Shown: in pieces, positions 61,107 through 64,000 of the stretch | Layout: each line of letters starts with the position of its first letter | How positions within the stretch are numbered: position 1 is the first letter of the stretch | NCBI GenBank assembly: GCA_963835935.1 | Contig: CAWIHK010000001.1 | Location: forward strand, 1,674,001 to 1,738,000 | Source of the DNA: CAWIHK01 sp963835935 | GTDB lineage: Bacteria; Bacteroidota; Ignavibacteria; UBA10030; CAVZMI01 | Direction of reading: 5' to 3' | Length of the DNA stretch: 64,000 nucleotides | Position numbers and translations under genes: made by a program | Notes under the pieces: model-generated | Database searches by the model: none | The model's input: the letters and a program-made list of their open reading frames with translations, nothing else | What the model was told of the DNA's origin: nothing

Positions 61107-61444
61107 GCATACAACGCGGTGAAGTTTACGAAATCTATCCAGATCCTTCAATTGGCAGGGAGATAACTAAGAAAAGGCCATGTGCCATTGTTTCATCTAA
61201 TATTCTGAATCTTCAATCTCCTTTGGCTGTCGTTGTGCCATTGACCGACGCATCCGGGAAAATACCCGACATTTTACATGTGGATGTGTTGAGAAAAGAA
61301 GGCGGCCTCTCAAAGAATAGCATCGCTTTATGTGATCAAGTAAAAGCTATAGATCAGAGTCGCATTGGACAAAAGCTTGGCAATCTTCAAGTAGATACTA
61401 TGGCAAAAATCGATCGCGGCCTACGACAAGTATTGGACATTTAA
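61103..61444 (+). CDS. MazF/PemK-family toxin (mRNA endoribonuclease)
   Basis: The 113-residue protein has the MazF fold markers: RGEVYEIYPDPSIGREITKK with RPCAIVSSN, VVVPLTDA, and LCDQVKAIDQSRI. The conserved Arg in KKRP and the Asp-Gln-Val-Lys segment form the RNA-cutting site. Its translation is coupled to the antitoxin by ATGA. Confidence 0.9.
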   Translation: MSIQRGEVYEIYPDPSIGREITKKRPCAIVSSNILNLQSPLAVVVPLTDASGKIPDILHVDVLRKEGGLSKNSIALCDQVKAIDQSRIGQKLGNLQVDTMAKIDRGLRQVLDI

Positions 61445-61456
61445 CTACCTAAATAA

Positions 61457-62074
61457 ATGATTAGAACTTTCGATTCACAGAAAATGAGAACGAGTATCGC
61501 TCTTCCGAAATCTTTTTACACCCGCAAGACCCTTAAAGTGGCCAGAGAATTACTCGGTAAAATTCTCGTCCGGATATATCACGATGAATTCCTGGCAGGC
61601 ATGATCGTCGAAGTCGAAGCTTATGACGGCTTTAACGATCCGGCATCACATGCATACCAGCGGAGAAAAGGCCGTTCCGAAATAATGTATAAAGAAGGCG
61701 GCCTTGCTTATGTCTACTTCACTTATGGAATGTATCATTGTTTGAATGTGGTAACTGAGAAGGAAGAATATCCCGCTGCGGTTTTAATTCGTGCACTGGA
61801 ACCGGTTAGCGGAATTGAAACTATGAAACGATTGCGAAACAACATCCAGATTCATAATCTCACCAACGGACCTGGAAAATTATGTATGGCGATGCACATC
61901 ACGAAAAATGAGAATTGGAATGACCTTCAATCCAAAGACTTGCATATCGTCGAAGGCTCTCACATTAAATCATCAAAAATCGGAACCAGTGCAAGGATTG
62001 GAATTTCACGCGGAACAGAATTCAATTGGCGATTTTATATTAAGGAGAATCCTTTCGTTTCGAAAGTATTATGA
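61457..62074 (+). CDS. DNA-3-methyladenine glycosylase (AAG/MPG type)
   Basis: The 205-residue enzyme removes alkylated purines. Family landmarks are VARELLGKILVR, IVEVEAYDGFNDPASHAYQR (catalytic glutamate), AYVYFTYGMYHCLNVV and LTNGPGKLCMAM. Length is normal. ATG 61457 starts 12 bases after the toxin stop; ATG 61484 is also possible. Confidence 0.93.
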   Translation: MIRTFDSQKMRTSIALPKSFYTRKTLKVARELLGKILVRIYHDEFLAGMIVEVEAYDGFNDPASHAYQRRKGRSEIMYKEGGLAYVYFTYGMYHCLNVVTEKEEYPAAVLIRALEPVSGIETMKRLRNNIQIHNLTNGPGKLCMAMHITKNENWNDLQSKDLHIVEGSHIKSSKIGTSARIGISRGTEFNWRFYIKENPFVSKVL

Positions 62075-62083
62075 TTTGGGATA

Positions 62084-62118
62084 AAAAAAGTCCGGCCATC
62101 GTGACCGGACTTTTTAAA
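62084..62118. terminator. bidirectional intrinsic terminator
   Basis: AAAAGTCCGG (62086-62095) pairs with CCGGACTTTT (62105-62114) and has A-run and T-run flanks on both sides. It separates the convergent glycosylase (plus) and acyl-CoA dehydrogenase (minus) genes and ends both transcripts. Confidence 0.85.
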
Positions 62119-62136
62119 AGTCTCTGATGAAGTTAC

Positions 62137-63279
62137 TTAGAACTTTCCATTTCGTTTCAGAACTTCTTTTGCAATCACCAGACGTTGAATTTCGTTGGTA
62201 CCTTCAAAAATGCGATTGATGCGCGAATCGCGATAAAAACGTTCAATCGGAAGTTCGCGCGAGAATCCCATGCCACCATGAATTTGAAGAGCCATGTCGA
62301 CAATTTTATCAAGTGCGTCGGAACAGAATAACTTTACTGCCGCGGAATATCTCGAAATCGGTATTTGCTTATCGTACATCGCTGCAGTGCGGTAGGCCAT
62401 TGATTCCATTGCATAAATCAAGGTTGCCATTTCGGAAAGCATGAATTGAATTGCCTGGAAATGCGAAATCGGCTGATCGAATTGCTTCCTCTCCTTTGCA
62501 TATTTGGTGGAGAGCTCGAGCATTTCTTTGGCACTGCCGATGCATGCGGCACCGAGTCCGAGACGGCCGGCATCCAACGTCTTCATGGCAATCAGGAAAC
62601 CACGACCGTCGTCCCCGATAAGATTTTCCTTCGGTATACGGCAATTATCAAATGTGATCGGAGCAGTATGGCTTCCACGAATTCCTAACTTTTTTTCTTT
62701 TGGGCCGGCAACGAAACCGGGGGTTTTCGTATCGACAACGAATGCTGATATTCCCCGTTCTGTGCGTGCAAAAACTGAAATAAGGTCAGCAATGCCGCCG
62801 TTGGTGATCCACAACTTTTCACCATTCAGCACCCATTCATTTCCGTCGAGAACAGCTTTTGTTCTTAGGTTGAAAGAATCTGAACCTGCAGTCGCTTCTG
62901 TCAGCGCAAATGCACCGATTTTTTTCCCTTCCGCAAGCGGCGTTAGAAATTTTTTCTTTTGTTCTTCATTCCCACCGATATAAATTGCGTTAGCGCCGAT
63001 CGATTGATGTGCCCCAATGAATGTTGTCGTCGACATACATCCGCGTGCAAATTCCTCCTGCATCAGACAATATCCGACTTCACCGAATCCGCCGCCACCG
63101 TAGGCTTCGGGAAATGCTGCCCCCATGAATCCCATCTCACCTAATTTTTTGATGAGGTCTTGAGGAATATGTTCGTCTTCGTCAATCTTTTTTGCAATGG
63201 GTTTGATTTCAGCGTTGCAAAAATCACGCGCAGTCTCCCGAAGCATTTTTTGTTCTTCGGTAAACTCAAATTCAATCAT
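62137..63279 (-). CDS. acyl-CoA dehydrogenase
   Basis: The 380-residue flavoprotein has the usual three domains: N-terminal helical (FTEEQKMLRETARDFCNAEI), middle beta (FALTEATAGSD, NGEKLWITNGGIADLISVFA) and C-terminal helical. The catalytic base is the glutamate of RIFEGTNEIQRLVIAKEVL, and the FAD-binding region is IQFMLSEMATLIYAMESMAY and LQIHGGMGFSRELPIERFYR. It fits the short-/butyryl-chain branch. No electron transfer flavoprotein gene is adjacent. Confidence 0.95.
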   Translation of the reverse strand: MIEFEFTEEQKMLRETARDFCNAEIKPIAKKIDEDEHIPQDLIKKLGEMGFMGAAFPEAYGGGGFGEVGYCLMQEEFARGCMSTTTFIGAHQSIGANAIYIGGNEEQKKKFLTPLAEGKKIGAFALTEATAGSDSFNLRTKAVLDGNEWVLNGEKLWITNGGIADLISVFARTERGISAFVVDTKTPGFVAGPKEKKLGIRGSHTAPITFDNCRIPKENLIGDDGRGFLIAMKTLDAGRLGLGAACIGSAKEMLELSTKYAKERKQFDQPISHFQAIQFMLSEMATLIYAMESMAYRTAAMYDKQIPISRYSAAVKLFCSDALDKIVDMALQIHGGMGFSRELPIERFYRDSRINRIFEGTNEIQRLVIAKEVLKRNGKF

Positions 63280-63441
63280 TTGCTTTTTCTCCGGTTTATG
63301 TTGATAAATGCTATCATTAATAAATTTTATGAATAAAATATTCTCTTAACAATCATAAGATATTGTATTAAGTTAACATTTTTTGATAAAAAGGCAATGA
63401 TAAAAAAAGATATAATCTAAATAATCGTAAGTAAAAAAATA

Positions 63442-64000
63442 TTATTTATAAAATCTCGTACCTGCTTCATGTTTGATGGCCTGTGGCAGGTGTTCCGGAG
63501 AAGTGATGATCGCATCCTCGCCGCCATTTTCCAGAAAATCAATCACTGCCTCGATCTTTGGCCCCATGCTGCCGGCTGGAAATTGCCCTTCCAATAAATA
63601 CTTTCGAGCTTCAGCAACTGAAAGTTGATCTAGAAAAAATTGATCCGATTCTTTATAATGTAAAGCAACTTTTTCAATATCTGTCGAGATGACGAACTTC
63701 GATACTTCCAATTGACCGGCCAACATTGCAGAAGCACGATCTTTATCAACAACAGCTTCGAGTCCGTAAAACCATCCATCGTCATGGCGAACAACAGGAA
63801 TTCCTCCGCCGCCGCAGGCAATCACAATAATCCCTTCGTTAACACATCGGTGTACGGCATCTATCTCAACGATCTCCAACGGTTTTGGTGAAGGTACCAC
63901 ACGACGATAACCCCGTGCCGAATCTTCAACCATAGTCCAATGCAATTCTCGATGTTTTCGTTCTGCATCTTCCTTTGAATAAAATGGTCCAATTGGTTTT
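63442..64000 (-). CDS. arcC: carbamate kinase, C-terminal part (runs off window)
   Basis: The minus frame is open to the right edge; the window starts within KPIGPFYSKEDAERKHRELH. Then come EDSARGYRRVVPSPKPLEI, VIACGGGGIPV, GLEAVVDKDRASAMLA and GQFPAGSMGPKIEA, all hallmarks of carbamate kinase. It makes ATP from carbamoyl phosphate and ADP in the arginine deiminase or purine/agmatine pathways. A TTG near 63945 is not the start: the family N-terminus is missing beyond the edge. Confidence 0.93.
   Translation of the reverse strand, partial: KPIGPFYSKEDAERKHRELHWTMVEDSARGYRRVVPSPKPLEIVEIDAVHRCVNEGIIVIACGGGGIPVVRHDDGWFYGLEAVVDKDRASAMLAGQLEVSKFVISTDIEKVALHYKESDQFFLDQLSVAEARKYLLEGQFPAGSMGPKIEAVIDFLENGGEDAIITSPEHLPQAIKHEAGTRFYK

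Overview
The window looks like a chromosomal segment of an AT-rich member of the Ignavibacteria or a close relative in the Bacteroidota/FCB group. The main evidence is six type IX secretion (T9SS) C-terminal tails of the form QNYPNPFNPST, a GWxTD-domain protein at the left edge, a TonB receptor/DUF4249/ECF-sigma/FecR set, and paired helix-hairpin-helix/beta-barrel proteins. The lineage is inferred from protein families only. No rRNA, CRISPR array or prophage was seen.

Layout. (1) 1-2.2 kb, minus strand: GWxTD protein (cut by the edge), YjbQ-family enzyme, a lone receiver domain, and a 22-residue membrane peptide with a foldable leader and its own terminator. (2) 2.6-18.2 kb, plus strand: an accessory block of secreted proteins. 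It holds a membrane AraC-type regulator, a DNRLRE surface protein with an ABC exporter, a DUF362 gene split by an IS256 remnant, a secreted esterase with a discoidin domain, two colinear 14-blade propeller paralogues (each frameshifted in a homopolymer), a BNR-like protein, and a formylglycine-enzyme-like lipoprotein. (3) 18.4-20 kb: tRNA-Asp abutted by a truncated GIY-YIG ORF, a small membrane protein and a degenerate nuclease-like protein. (4) 20-32.4 kb, mainly minus: nucleotidyltransferase-GHMP kinase fusion, MBL hydrolase (plus), MltD-like transglycosylase, MnmA, two HhH/barrel proteins, CYTH protein, GreA, RibBA, YajC, Tgt. (5) 32.5-37.8 kb: ECF sigma, FecR, STN, TonB receptor (frameshifted) and DUF4249, a surface-signalling nutrient uptake unit. 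(6) 37.8-49.7 kb, minus: VanZ, NnrDE, complex I subunits N-M-L-K-J, a broken outer-membrane barrel, an ABC-2 exporter pair and AsnS. (7) 49.8-52 kb, plus: NrfH-NrfA ammonifying nitrite reductase behind a consensus-like promoter. (8) 52-62 kb: lipid kinase (minus), then Nif3-like, zinc ribbon, RNase H, RNase P RNA, RecJ, YebC, RuvC-RuvA-RuvB, a MazF-type toxin-antitoxin pair and alkyladenine glycosylase. (9) 62-64 kb, minus: acyl-CoA dehydrogenase and carbamate kinase (cut by the edge).

How it works together: the housekeeping parts cover tRNA modification (MnmA, Tgt), riboflavin synthesis, recombination repair (RecJ, RuvABC), and respiration (complex I membrane arm, NrfHA). The cell appears able to respire NADH and reduce nitrite to ammonium. 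The 2.6-18 kb block is the most plastic part: duplication, IS decay, homopolymer frameshifts and small palindromic insertions within T9SS tails all occur there.
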